Positions 56,494-64,000 of a stretch of 64,000 nucleotides of DNA are shown piece by piece (position 1 is the first letter of the stretch; each line of letters begins with the position of its first letter). The stretch is from Duganella qianjiadongensis (GTDB lineage Bacteria > Pseudomonadota > Gammaproteobacteria > Burkholderiales > Burkholderiaceae_D). The DNA lies in NCBI RefSeq assembly GCF_009857915.1, contig NZ_WWCM01000001.1, positions 124,001 to 188,000 of the forward strand, written 5' to 3'. The translations under genes and the position numbers were made by a program. The notes beneath the pieces were generated by a model. That model was not told the DNA's origin. It saw only the letters and a list, made by a program, of their open reading frames with translations, and did no database searches.

Positions 56494-57026
56494 AAACCCA
56501 AACCCTGCTAGTGGCAGCAACGGCCCTGCTCACTGCCTGCAGCAGCCCTAACGTCCAGCAATATCAGGCGCAGCAACCCAGGCTGGACCTGCCCGGCTAC
56601 TTCATCGGCACTACCCACGCCTGGGGCATGTTCCAGCGCCGCGGCGGAGCAGTGGTCAAGCGCTTCCATGTCGAGATTACCGGCAGTGGCGACGCCAGCC
56701 AGCTGACCCTCGACGAACGCTTCCGCTACGACGATGGCAGCACGCAGCGCCGCGTCTGGCGGCTGTCGCGTGCCGCCGATGGCCGCTGGCTGGGCCGCGC
56801 CGACGATGTCGACGGCGTAGCAGAGGGGGAAGTAGCCGGTAACGCCCTGCACTGGCAATACACGCTGATGCTGCCGGTCGATGGCAGCACCTATGCGATG
56901 CGCTTTGACGACTGGATGTTCCTGATCGATCAGTGCACCATGATTAACCGCGCCAGCATGGGCAAATTCGGCCTCGAACTGGGGCAGGTAACGCTGATGT
57001 TCCGCAAACAGGGCTGTATTGCCTGA
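56490..57026 (+). CDS. DUF3833-family lipoprotein
   Basis: A 178-aa lipoprotein with lipobox LLTACSS (lipidated C17). The domain includes GYFIGTTHAWGMFQRRGGAVVKRFHVEITG, LDERFRYDDGSTQRRVWRL and the end DDWMFLIDQCTMINRASMGKFGLELGQVTLMF, which match DUF3833. Its fold is probably a beta-barrel of lipocalin type (inference). Function is unknown, but the family recurs with chalcone-isomerase-like and MFS_2 genes. Here the group is reduced to three genes, without the oxidoreductase and cyclopropane-synthase genes that often accompany it. Confidence 0.9.
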   Translation: MKTQTLLVAATALLTACSSPNVQQYQAQQPRLDLPGYFIGTTHAWGMFQRRGGAVVKRFHVEITGSGDASQLTLDERFRYDDGSTQRRVWRLSRAADGRWLGRADDVDGVAEGEVAGNALHWQYTLMLPVDGSTYAMRFDDWMFLIDQCTMINRASMGKFGLELGQVTLMFRKQGCIA

Positions 57027-57207
57027 ACCTGCTCGCCTCCTGCCTGGGCGCCGCACCGTCTGCCTCGGCAGTGTCCGGCGCTCTTTTTTGAAACAGATGT
57101 GGTAACGTTCACTTTTCCTGATTACAATCGTCCTGATCGATGAATTTGCACTGCATGAATAAACCAGCGGAACCACATCCGTAAAAAGATCAGCATAGGG
57201 AGACAGC

Positions 57208-58479
57208 ATGAAACGACGTAGTTTTTTCGCCAATCTGATGGCCGGCATGGGCGCCAGCATGGGTCTGGCACCAGCGCAGGGCGCCACAGCCGGCAGCACC
57301 AGCAGCACCGACAACCAGGGAGGCGAACGCGCATACCTGCTGGCGCTGCTGCATAAAATGGCCCTGCCCATACTGGAAAATCTGGCGGCCGGCACGCTCA
57401 AAAAGAACTTCCCCATCGAATACAGCCCGACCTGGCGCGATCGTCCGGCCGATGTCTGCTATCTGGAAGCGTTCGGCCGTCTGCTGGCCGGCATCGCGCC
57501 GTGGCTGGCTCTGCCCGATGACGGCAGCAGCGAAGGCCAGTTGCGCCAGCAAGTGCGCGCGCTGGCCCAGCGTTGCCTCGCCAACGCCGTCAACCCGCAG
57601 CATGCCGACTATCTGGGCTGGGCCTCGGGGCCGCAGGTGCTGGTCGATTCTGCCTATCTGTGCAATGCCCTGCTGCGCGCGCCGCAAGCGCTGTGGCAGC
57701 CGCTCGATGCCACCACCAAGTCGCGCCTGATCGCCGAGATCAAGGCCGCCCGCCGCTACGAACTACCGTATAACAACTGGGTGCTGTTCGCCTCCATGAA
57801 CGAAGCATGGCTGCTCTCCGTCGGTCAGCAGGCCGATATCCTGCGCCTCAATACGGGGCTGCGCAAGGCGCAGGAATGGTACGCGGGCGACGGCTGGCTC
57901 AAGGATGGCGACAGCTTCCACTTCGACTATTACAACTCCTACGTGATGTGGCCCATGCTGCTGGAAATCCTGCAGCAGCTCGACGCTGCCGGCCAGCGCA
58001 TCTTCCACCAGCCAGCCGGCGCCATGCTGGCCCAGACCCTGCAGCGCACCCAGCGCTATTGCGAGCATCTGGAACGGCTGGTGTCACCCGAGGGCACCTA
58101 CCCCACCATAGGCCGCTCGCTGACCTATCGCACGGCGGCCTTCCAGCCGCTGGCCCTGCTGGCTTGGCAGAAGCGTCTGCCTGCCTCGCTGCCGGAAGGT
58201 CAGGTGCGCGCTGTACTGCATGCCGTCCATCAGGCGGTGTGGCGCCATCCCAGCAATTTCACTGCCGACGGTTTTCTCACGCTGGGCTTTGCCGGCCACA
58301 ACCCGCAACTGGCCGACTGGTATTCGAATAACGGCAGCATGTACATTGCCGCCACCAGCCTACTGGCACTGGGCCTGCCTGCCGACGATAGCTACTGGCG
58401 CGCAGCGGCGCAGGAATGGACCCAGCAGCGCGCATGGTCGGGCCAACCGTTTGCCAAAGACTATGCAGTCGACTACTAG
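57208..58479 (+). CDS. Tat-exported DUF2264 protein (putative glycoside hydrolase/lyase fold)
   Basis: A 423-aa protein with a twin-arginine-type N-terminus (MKRRSFFANLMAGMGASMG), suggesting export in folded form. The DUF2264 domain (alpha/alpha toroid) includes NFPIEYSPTWRDRPADVCYLEAFGRLLAGIAPWL, PYNNWVLFASMNEAWLL, GDGWLKDGDSFHFDYYNSYVMWPML and EGTYPTIGRSLTYRTAAFQPLALLAW. DUF2264 has been linked to glycan degradation (I recall GH154, unverified), which would fit the nearby sugar-porter/beta-helix/TonB genes. It follows a 181-base gap after the DUF3833 gene and is its own unit. Confidence 0.85.
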   Translation: MKRRSFFANLMAGMGASMGLAPAQGATAGSTSSTDNQGGERAYLLALLHKMALPILENLAAGTLKKNFPIEYSPTWRDRPADVCYLEAFGRLLAGIAPWLALPDDGSSEGQLRQQVRALAQRCLANAVNPQHADYLGWASGPQVLVDSAYLCNALLRAPQALWQPLDATTKSRLIAEIKAARRYELPYNNWVLFASMNEAWLLSVGQQADILRLNTGLRKAQEWYAGDGWLKDGDSFHFDYYNSYVMWPMLLEILQQLDAAGQRIFHQPAGAMLAQTLQRTQRYCEHLERLVSPEGTYPTIGRSLTYRTAAFQPLALLAWQKRLPASLPEGQVRAVLHAVHQAVWRHPSNFTADGFLTLGFAGHNPQLADWYSNNGSMYIAATSLLALGLPADDSYWRAAAQEWTQQRAWSGQPFAKDYAVDY

Positions 58480-58553
58480 CAGCGGCGCCCATTAATTGCC
58501 GTGAGAGAACTCTAATGTTGTAGAATGGTCATCCCCCATGCCCTTCCCCGACT

Positions 58554-59249
58554 ATGAGATTGCCTGCATTGATCAGGCAGCTGCTGTTACTGAGCTGCCT
58601 GTTGATCCTCACCGGCTGCGCGCTCGCGCCTAGCCGTTCCAGCGTTCCCGCTGCCGACGCCGGCCACACCATCCACCTGATGCGCTACGGCTGGCACACC
58701 GCCCTGCTATTCGATGGCAATGACATCCGGAGCCGCAGCCCGCGCCTGCAAGCGGACCTGCGTCCGGCCCGCTACATCCTGATAGGCTGGGGCGATGGCG
58801 AGTATTTTGTACGCGACGATGCGCCATGGTCGAAGGCCGTCAAGGCGCTGGTCAACTCGGACTACCCTGCCTTGCAGGCAGGCCGGCGCGACAGCAATCC
58901 GCCGCTCGGTGTGGCACCACAGGACAGTCTGGCACTGGCCATCACCAGCCATGGCATGGACCAGCTGGTGGCATACATCGAGCGCAGCATCGCGCTCGAT
59001 GCAGCGGGACAGCCCATCTATCTGGGCCAGCAAGCCGACCACCCCGACCGCTTCTACCGCGGCAATGGTCATTACAGCCTGTTCAGCAACTGCAATTCCT
59101 GGATAGTGGGCGCCTTGCGCGCGGCCGACCTGCCGGTCAGCGGCATCAATCTGACGGCCGGCAGCGTGTTCGAACAGGCGCAGCAGATCGCGGCGCTACA
59201 GCAGCAGATGCACGCCGAACGTCAGCCTGCATTGCACGCAGCCCAATAA
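58554..59249 (+). CDS. TIGR02117/DUF2459-family lipoprotein
   Basis: A 231-aa lipoprotein with lipobox LILTGCALAP (lipidated C22). The domain shows GHTIHLMRYGWHTALLF, LIGWGDGEYFV and YSLFSNCNSWIVGALRAADLPVSG, which place it in the DUF2459/TIGR02117 family of envelope proteins. The conserved His, Asp and Cys in these phrases suggest a papain-like or related hydrolase fold, but no activity is established. Members often occur near PHA or stress genes; here none is adjacent. Its stop lies within the T-run of the terminator that serves the convergent small gene. Confidence 0.85.
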   Translation: MRLPALIRQLLLLSCLLILTGCALAPSRSSVPAADAGHTIHLMRYGWHTALLFDGNDIRSRSPRLQADLRPARYILIGWGDGEYFVRDDAPWSKAVKALVNSDYPALQAGRRDSNPPLGVAPQDSLALAITSHGMDQLVAYIERSIALDAAGQPIYLGQQADHPDRFYRGNGHYSLFSNCNSWIVGALRAADLPVSGINLTAGSVFEQAQQIAALQQQMHAERQPALHAAQ

Positions 59250-59273
59250 AAAAGGCAGGGCGTACCCTGCCTT
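59246..59273 (-). terminator. Rho-independent terminator of the DUF6447-like gene
   Basis: Read on the minus strand, AAGGCAGGG (rc of 59265-59273) pairs perfectly with CCCTGCCTT (rc of 59252-59260) around a 4-base loop and is followed by a T-run (the AATAAAAAA tract at 59246-59253 on the plus strand). It starts about 20 bases after the stop at 59293. Confidence 0.85.
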
Positions 59274-59292
59274 CCGTGCCCGCGGCCTAGCT

Positions 59293-59568
59293 TCAGGCGG
59301 CGGCTTCGGCCTTAGCCTTGGTTTTGCGCGGTGCGCGTGGCTTCTTCGGTTTTTCAGCAACTGCGGCTTCGTCCTTGCCTTTAACCGCTTCGATCAGTGC
59401 AGCAACATAGGCATTACGTGCCGTCTGGGCAATTGCGATCTGCTGTTGCAGACGGGCCAGCTCTGCTTCGACAACCTGAACGTTCAGTGCTTGCATTTTT
59501 GCTACGTCGTTCAGTTTTTCGGAAGCATACGACGTTCCGTTGATCGTAATGTATTGCGGCAGACTCAT
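59293..59568 (-). CDS. Small DUF6447-like protein with a lysine-rich tail
   Basis: A 91-aa protein. The N-terminal part (LPQYITINGTSYASEKLND) is a short beta segment typical of DUF6447-like small proteins, followed by a helix with coiled-coil character (QALNVQVVEAELARLQQQIAIAQTARNAYVAALIEAV). The C-terminal third is a Lys/Ala/Pro-rich low-complexity tail (EKPKKPRAPRKTKAKAEAAA) of the type that can bind nucleic acid. The start at 59568 is favoured by AAGGA at 6-base spacing; another ATG lies one codon earlier. It is monocistronic with its own terminator. The family function is unknown to me. Confidence 0.75.
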   Translation of the reverse strand: MSLPQYITINGTSYASEKLNDVAKMQALNVQVVEAELARLQQQIAIAQTARNAYVAALIEAVKGKDEAAVAEKPKKPRAPRKTKAKAEAAA

Positions 59569-59673
59569 CATTTTCCTTATCTCAGACGGTTATAAAATCC
59601 CAACGGGCGCAATTGTATGCGCTCACCGGCCGCGCTGCAACGTTGTAAACATGCCGCCTGCCGCCCGGTTCAC

Positions 59674-61503
59674 CTACTCCGGCACTCCCCCGGGCTGAGC
59701 CGCCTCGGCCGGCTTATCCCGTGCCAGCCGGAAATGCAGGCTGATTTCCTCCAGCGTCTTGCCGCGCGTTTCGGGCAGCAGCAAGGCAGCCACCAGAAAA
59801 TACAGCAGCGCACAAGCAGCCCAGCTGTAGAACATCGGCGCATAGCCGAACTGCACCACCGTGGGCAGGAACACGGCAGCAATCGCGGTGGAGACAAACT
59901 GGTTGATCAGCAGCGCCACGCTCATGCCGTTCGAACGTATGCGGGTGGGCATCAGCTCCGACAGCGCCAGCCACACGCACACGCCGGGACCCACGGCAAA
60001 ACTGGCGATAAACAGCAGCAGACAGCCCAGCATCAGCCAGCCGTGGCGCTGCGCCGGCAAGCTGCCCAGCGTGGCCCGCTCCAGCAGCAGCGGGGCCTGC
60101 TGCGCCAGCGCCAGATCAGGGAAGGGATTCAGGTGCAGCCGGCGGAACGCTGCGCCGATCACGCTATCGCCTTCCAGTTGTACGGGCGGCGCCAGCGCCA
60201 GCCCTACGCCAGCGATGTTACCGCCCGCGCCGCGTAACTGGCGCGTGGCCTTGTAAGGACCGTAGGAATAGGCCAGCGTCAGCTGCCAGTCGCCCGCCGG
60301 AACCAGCGCGGCCAGCTGGGCGCTGCCAAGTTGCAGGCTGCGCCCCTGCACGGCTTGCGCCAGCGCGGGCCGTACATCCTGTTGACCACTTTCCTGAGCG
60401 GCAAACAGCAGGCCCGCCGCCAGCAATGCCAGCGCCATGCCGGCACTGCCTAGCGTGAGCAGAAACTTGCGTCCCTTGCGATCAACCAGCAGCACGGCCA
60501 GCACCGTCATCAGCGCATTCACCAGCTTGAGCAGTACGTCGCCCGAATTAGCCAGCGCACCGGGCAGGCCGGCCTGATCGAGGATGGTGACGGAATACGC
60601 CAGTATGGAATTGATGCCGCTGGCCTGATTCAGCGCCAGTATGCTACAGGCCAGCAGGAACGGCGCGGCATACTGCCACTGCAGCAGGCTGCCTCGCCCC
60701 TGCTGCGCCTGCGCAGGGGTCTGCTGCAACATGGCCGCCAGCTGGACCTGTGCCTGCGCGGGCGCAGCGCTGCGGCACAGCGCCGCCAGCGCTGCTGCCT
60801 GCGCGCGCTGGTGGGTCTGCTCTGCGGGCCCGCCAGCGCGTTGCAGCAGCCAGCGCGGCGATTCCGCCAGCAGGCAGGCGCCGCCCGTAAACAGCAGGCC
60901 CGGCGGCAGACTGAGCCAGAAGATCTGGCGCCACGCCCTGTCCTTGGCGGCAATGACCAGCGCGGAGGCCTGCCCTGCCAGCTGGTCGATCTGCTGGGCC
61001 ACCAGCAGGCCCAGCAGCGCCGCCAGCACCAGCCCCAGCGTCAGCAGCAGCTGGAACAGGCCGGTGCCGCGGCCGCGCTGGTCGGCCGGCAGGCATTCGG
61101 CCAGATACAGCGGCACCACCACGCCGATCAGACCACCGCTGATGCCCTGCAGCAGCCGGCCCAGCAACAGCGGCAGATAGGCATCGGCCAGTGCGATGAC
61201 GGGTATGCTGAGCGAGAACAGCGCGCCCGCCAGCACCATGACGGGCAGACGGCCAAAGCGGTCGGCCAGCGCGCCCGCAGCGAGCGAGGACAGTACGCTA
61301 CCGAGCAGCACGGCCGCCACCACCAGCCCCAGTTGCTGGGCCGTGAGGCCCCAGCGGGCCGCCGCCGAGGCTTCCAGATACGGCAAGGCACCGGCTATGA
61401 TGCCCACGTCGATACCATACAGCAGGCCGCCCAGACCTGCGATACACAGCACAAAACGCTGGTAGTGGCGCGGCTGCGCCAGCCATTGCGGGACTATCGC
61501 CAT
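59674..61503 (-). CDS. Sugar-porter-family MFS transporter with a large periplasmic insert
   Basis: A 609-aa transporter of the sugar porter family. It has GLLYGIDVGIIAGALPYLE in helix 1, ADRFGRLPVM, the LPxxxR-like ESPRWLLQ, GINSILAYSVTI, DRKGRKFLL and the C-terminal LPETRGKTLEEI, so the signatures are complete. The usual length is about 450-480. The excess is an insert of about 115 residues (roughly 371-486) between helices 9 and 10, on the periplasmic side, containing LVPAGDWQLTLAYSYGPY. The start at 61503 has GGGAGG at 5-base spacing. It lies 10 bases downstream of the beta-helix gene and is probably cotranscribed with it. Confidence 0.9.
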   Translation of the reverse strand: MAIVPQWLAQPRHYQRFVLCIAGLGGLLYGIDVGIIAGALPYLEASAAARWGLTAQQLGLVVAAVLLGSVLSSLAAGALADRFGRLPVMVLAGALFSLSIPVIALADAYLPLLLGRLLQGISGGLIGVVVPLYLAECLPADQRGRGTGLFQLLLTLGLVLAALLGLLVAQQIDQLAGQASALVIAAKDRAWRQIFWLSLPPGLLFTGGACLLAESPRWLLQRAGGPAEQTHQRAQAAALAALCRSAAPAQAQVQLAAMLQQTPAQAQQGRGSLLQWQYAAPFLLACSILALNQASGINSILAYSVTILDQAGLPGALANSGDVLLKLVNALMTVLAVLLVDRKGRKFLLTLGSAGMALALLAAGLLFAAQESGQQDVRPALAQAVQGRSLQLGSAQLAALVPAGDWQLTLAYSYGPYKATRQLRGAGGNIAGVGLALAPPVQLEGDSVIGAAFRRLHLNPFPDLALAQQAPLLLERATLGSLPAQRHGWLMLGCLLLFIASFAVGPGVCVWLALSELMPTRIRSNGMSVALLINQFVSTAIAAVFLPTVVQFGYAPMFYSWAACALLYFLVAALLLPETRGKTLEEISLHFRLARDKPAEAAQPGGVPE

Positions 61504-61513
61504 CATCCCCTCC

Positions 61514-63163
61514 CTAGCGCGCCAGCGCACGGTAGGCGTGCTGGCGGAAACCGCTGGTCTGCATCCAGCGCTGCACCAGCCGGTCCACCTCCGCCTGTGC
61601 CAGCGACTCGCGCTGGCCCTGCACATCGGTGCCATAGCCGCTGTAGCGGTTATCCTGCCAGATAAATGCACTACCGGCACCGGCGACGCTGACAGTGTGA
61701 TACAGGGCGGCAGGTGCCGTGCCGCGCGTGATGAAGCGGTTGCTGCGCAGGGTCAGGCGGTCGGGCGTGGGATAGTCATGCACTTCCAGCAGCGCGGCCT
61801 CCGGCGCGGCAACCACCAGATTGTGACTGACCAGCGCATCATCGAGCCCCGCTACCATGATGGCGCGGCGGCGGTCGTTCAGGCTCAGATTATTCACCAC
61901 CACGGCGCCGCTGACCATGGCCTGCCGTCCCAGTCCATCCTGTCCGCAGGCGCAGAACAGCACCAGACCGCCGCCGTTATCATGGCTGAAATTGGCCTCG
62001 ATGCGGGTATTGCGCGTGCCCATATCGGCATCAAAGGCCATACCGTCAAACAGCTTGTCGCCTTGCGGCAGGCGTACGTCATGCACTTCGTTGTAGCGGA
62101 ACAGCGCATCGTCCGTGTTAATCGCCCACACACCGGCACTATTGCCCGGTGCGCGCAGCCAGATGTCATACACCAGATTCGACTCCACCAGCGGCGCACT
62201 GGCGGTACGCACGATGATGCCGTCGCCGCCGATGTTATGCACCCGGTTATTGCGGATCACCAGACCGGTGGACGGCGTGTATTCCTGCTGCACCTGCGGC
62301 GCGCGCGCCTCGAGCAGCTCGGGCCGGCCCTTGTAGGGGGCGTAGTCGCCGCAAGGCGCGCCGCCGCTGCGGCACATCCATGCCGAGCGGTTGGAAATGC
62401 CGATGCCATCGACCTGATACACTTCGCTGTTTTCGATACGCACGTCGGCAAAACGGGTCGGCTGGCCCGTCTGCTCCGGCGTCTCGGCATCGCGCGTGAC
62501 TTCGAACAGGATGCCGCCAGTCGCCTTGTAGGCCAGTGCGCGTCCCGCTTCGTCCTTCAGATAGCCGCGCACATGGTGCACCAACAGCTTATCGAGCCGG
62601 TAATGTACGCCCGTGCCGTAGTTTTCCAGCTGGACCAGCAAGCCCACCCGTCCCGCTTCGCTCAGGCCATCGTTGCTCAGTTCCAAATCACGGATTTCCC
62701 AGTACTGGGTGTTATACAGGTGCAGCGCCGCGCGCCGTACCGGTCCATCGTCACGCTGGCACAGTGGCGCATACCGCATGGCAGCACCCTGCTGCGACGG
62801 GTGCACTACTGGCACAGTCGGCAAGCAGCCGGCCGCAATATGCGGGCGCGGCAGCGCTGGCGGCCCGTAGCTATCGACCACGATAGGCGCTGCCGCCGTA
62901 CCGCTGCTGCCTGGCGCAGGGCTGAACGTGCCACGGCACACGCTGCCGCGCCTGAAGCGCACATGGCTGCCCGCCTGCAGCACCAGCGCATTGAGCGCGT
63001 CCAGTCTACGCAGCGGCGCCTTCAGGCTGCCATCGCCAGCGACATCACCAGCAACGCTGCAATCGACATGGATGAGCGCCGCCTTGCTGCCCGTCCCGTT
63101 CGCGGCCCATGCCGGACTTGCCAGCAATGCCAGCCAGCCCAGCGCTATGCGCAGTGTCTTCAT
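61514..63163 (-). CDS. Secreted right-handed parallel beta-helix protein (putative polysaccharide-active)
   Basis: A 549-aa exported protein. The Sec signal (MKTLRIALGWLALLASPAWA) is followed by repeated short beta-coil turns typical of pectate-lyase-like helices: IENSEVYQVDGIGI, VIRNNRVHNIGGDGIIV, VESNLVYDIWL, FRYNEVHDVRL and VSHNLVVAAPEAALLEV. Such helices are common in polysaccharide lyases and glycoside hydrolases (PL6, GH28, GH120-like), but no catalytic set can be assigned by eye. The start at 63163 has AAGGATGAG upstream; the longer frame overlaps the terminator region and is rejected. It lies between the TonB receptor and the sugar porter, suggesting extracellular glycan processing. 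Confidence 0.85.
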   Translation of the reverse strand: MKTLRIALGWLALLASPAWAANGTGSKAALIHVDCSVAGDVAGDGSLKAPLRRLDALNALVLQAGSHVRFRRGSVCRGTFSPAPGSSGTAAAPIVVDSYGPPALPRPHIAAGCLPTVPVVHPSQQGAAMRYAPLCQRDDGPVRRAALHLYNTQYWEIRDLELSNDGLSEAGRVGLLVQLENYGTGVHYRLDKLLVHHVRGYLKDEAGRALAYKATGGILFEVTRDAETPEQTGQPTRFADVRIENSEVYQVDGIGISNRSAWMCRSGGAPCGDYAPYKGRPELLEARAPQVQQEYTPSTGLVIRNNRVHNIGGDGIIVRTASAPLVESNLVYDIWLRAPGNSAGVWAINTDDALFRYNEVHDVRLPQGDKLFDGMAFDADMGTRNTRIEANFSHDNGGGLVLFCACGQDGLGRQAMVSGAVVVNNLSLNDRRRAIMVAGLDDALVSHNLVVAAPEAALLEVHDYPTPDRLTLRSNRFITRGTAPAALYHTVSVAGAGSAFIWQDNRYSGYGTDVQGQRESLAQAEVDRLVQRWMQTSGFRQHAYRALAR

Positions 63164-63186
63164 CAACTCATCCTTCCCGTTACAAG

Positions 63187-63219
63187 CAAAAAAAGCGTTC
63201 AGAGCGTGGCCCTGAACGC
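63187..63219 (-). terminator. Rho-independent terminator of the TonB-dependent receptor gene
   Basis: GCGTTCAG at 63195-63202 pairs with CTGAACGC at 63212-63219; on the minus strand the stem is followed by a T-run (A-run at 63188-63194 on the plus strand). It ends the TonB receptor transcript about 54 bases after the stop. Confidence 0.8.
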
Positions 63220-63221
63220 AA

Positions 63222-63240
63222 GCCGAGGGGGAGCCTCGGC
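63222..63240. repeat. Second hairpin downstream of the TonB-dependent receptor gene
   Basis: GCCGAGG at 63222-63228 and CCTCGGC at 63234-63240 form a perfect 7-base-pair stem with a 5-base loop between the receptor stop and the terminator. It may stabilise the 3' end or act as an attenuator between the receptor and the beta-helix gene. Confidence 0.5.
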
Positions 63241-63272
63241 ACTGGAACTTCAGATCAACGCAGTCCTTGCGC

Positions 63273-64000
63273 TCAGAACGCCATATCGGCACGCACGGCG
63301 AAGTAACGCTGGTAGTCGCGGGCAGGCGTCCAGCTGGTGGTGTTCACCGCCAGCACCGGATTGGGTGCGCGGCTGCTCCACGTGCCGTTCGCCCAGTTGT
63401 TGCCCAGACCGACCGCATACGATTTGTTGAACACATTGTTCACCATGAAGGACAGCTTGAAACCATCGCCACGGTCCTTGATGCCTGCGCCCAGATTGAG
63501 AATGCCGAAAGCACCCTGCTCCGTCATCGGATCCTGATTCAGGTTGAACTGGGTGGCGCTCTGCCAGCGATAGGCCGCCGTGACGAAAGCGTCGTAGCTA
63601 CGGCCGGTGACGATGTCATACTGGCCACCGAGGTTGAGCTTGAACTTGGGTGCATTCGGCATGGTCTTGCCCGACATATTCTGCACCGCCGTGTTGTTGA
63701 ACTTCGGATTGACCGCGCAGTTCCCGCCCGGCACGGCAGCGGTACCGGCAGCATTGAGCACGCTGTAGCAAGGGCCGTTTTCGAAATCTGTGATCACGGC
63801 CTTGGTGTAGGCAAACGCGCCATTCACGCTCAGTGGACGCGATACGCGCCAGTTCAGATCCGCCTCGATGCCGCTGGTGCGCAGCGCGCCGATGCTGTGC
63901 AGCGTGGTGCGGAAAGTACCGTCCGGATCATAGAAACCGGCCGATTGCTGGAAACCGGTAAAGGTGGTGCGGAAGGCTGCCAGATCAAGCGCCATGCGGT
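63273..64000 (-). CDS. TonB-dependent receptor, C-terminal part (runs off the window)
   Basis: The last 242 or so residues of an outer-membrane TonB-dependent receptor; the gene continues beyond base 64000, so the start and plug domain are not visible. The barrel strands include GIEADLNWRVSRPLSVNGAFAYTKA, NAPKFKLNLGGQYDI, ILNLGAGIKDRGDGFKLSFMVNNVFNKSYA and the terminal YQRYFAVRADMAF ending in F. NVFNKSY is the usual receptor C-terminal phrase. With the beta-helix protein and sugar porter downstream, it most likely imports an oligosaccharide, though iron-complex receptors share the same features. Confidence 0.92.
   Translation of the reverse strand, partial: RMALDLAAFRTTFTGFQQSAGFYDPDGTFRTTLHSIGALRTSGIEADLNWRVSRPLSVNGAFAYTKAVITDFENGPCYSVLNAAGTAAVPGGNCAVNPKFNNTAVQNMSGKTMPNAPKFKLNLGGQYDIVTGRSYDAFVTAAYRWQSATQFNLNQDPMTEQGAFGILNLGAGIKDRGDGFKLSFMVNNVFNKSYAVGLGNNWANGTWSSRAPNPVLAVNTTSWTPARDYQRYFAVRADMAF

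Noticed and set aside
61538..63430. 630-codon plus-strand frame opposite the beta-helix gene
   Set aside because: It has no start signal and no recognisable domain, and it crosses a terminator; the minus strand has a signal peptide and beta-helix repeats.

Overview
The window is GC-rich, densely coded DNA from a motile, respiratory Gram-negative bacterium, most likely a betaproteobacterium of the Oxalobacteraceae type (Massilia, Duganella or Janthinobacterium relatives). This rests on PEP-CTERM/exosortase substrates, a class I PHA synthase, canonical FNR/Anr boxes, CcoG (cbb3 oxidase maturation), methyl-accepting chemoreceptors and an excess of c-di-GMP enzymes. The assignment is inferred from gene content only. 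No tRNA, rRNA, CRISPR array, prophage or insertion sequence was recognised.

Layout. 1-11.6 kb is a signalling block: a minus-strand operon of porin, solute-binding-like protein and CACHE-PAS-GGDEF-EAL protein; a small XRE protein coupled to a REC-HD-GYP protein; and, divergent, an excisionase-type HTH-REC regulator followed by a fully overlapping sensor kinase, Hpt and hybrid kinase. 11.6-22.4 kb is a low-oxygen block: phaC, an OMF/HlyD/RbbA/YhhJ ABC efflux operon, a universal stress protein and a MaoC-Pta fusion. Three FNR boxes sit at class II promoter positions here, and one promoter predicts a leaderless mRNA. 22.4-27.5 kb holds an SbtA-like bicarbonate permease with a divergent LysR, a PEP-CTERM protein, a decayed small gene, and an MFS/DeoR pair. 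27.7-37.9 kb returns to signalling: a HWE-type kinase with an ANTAR regulator (possible fourth FNR-like promoter), two chemoreceptors, a PAS-GGDEF-EAL protein coupled to one of them, and a GAF-GGDEF cyclase.

37.9-44.8 kb is a tartrate catabolic locus: a TtuC-type dehydrogenase with a TSUP permease, two LysR regulators, an MFS carrier and the Fe-S dehydratase TtdA/TtdB. 45.2-47.7 kb is the most unusual part: a PEP-CTERM protein whose chain continues past its sorting signal into a second signal-peptide-like segment and a 140-residue domain, translationally coupled to a secreted PA-domain HExxH protein. 47.8-54.4 kb holds a MerR-controlled OYE/decarboxylase-like pair, ccoG with a divergent MocR regulator, and an HD-GYP protein with a Zn-ribbon-like tail. 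54.6-57.0 kb is a chalcone-isomerase-like/MFS/DUF3833 operon. 57.2-64 kb holds a Tat-exported DUF2264 protein, a DUF2459 lipoprotein, a DUF6447-like small protein and part of a glycan-uptake locus (sugar porter with a large periplasmic insert, beta-helix protein, TonB-dependent receptor cut by the window edge).

Many genes overlap as ATGA, so translational coupling is the main operon style. Starts were moved from the longest reading frame wherever a ribosome site or signal peptide indicated a better one.
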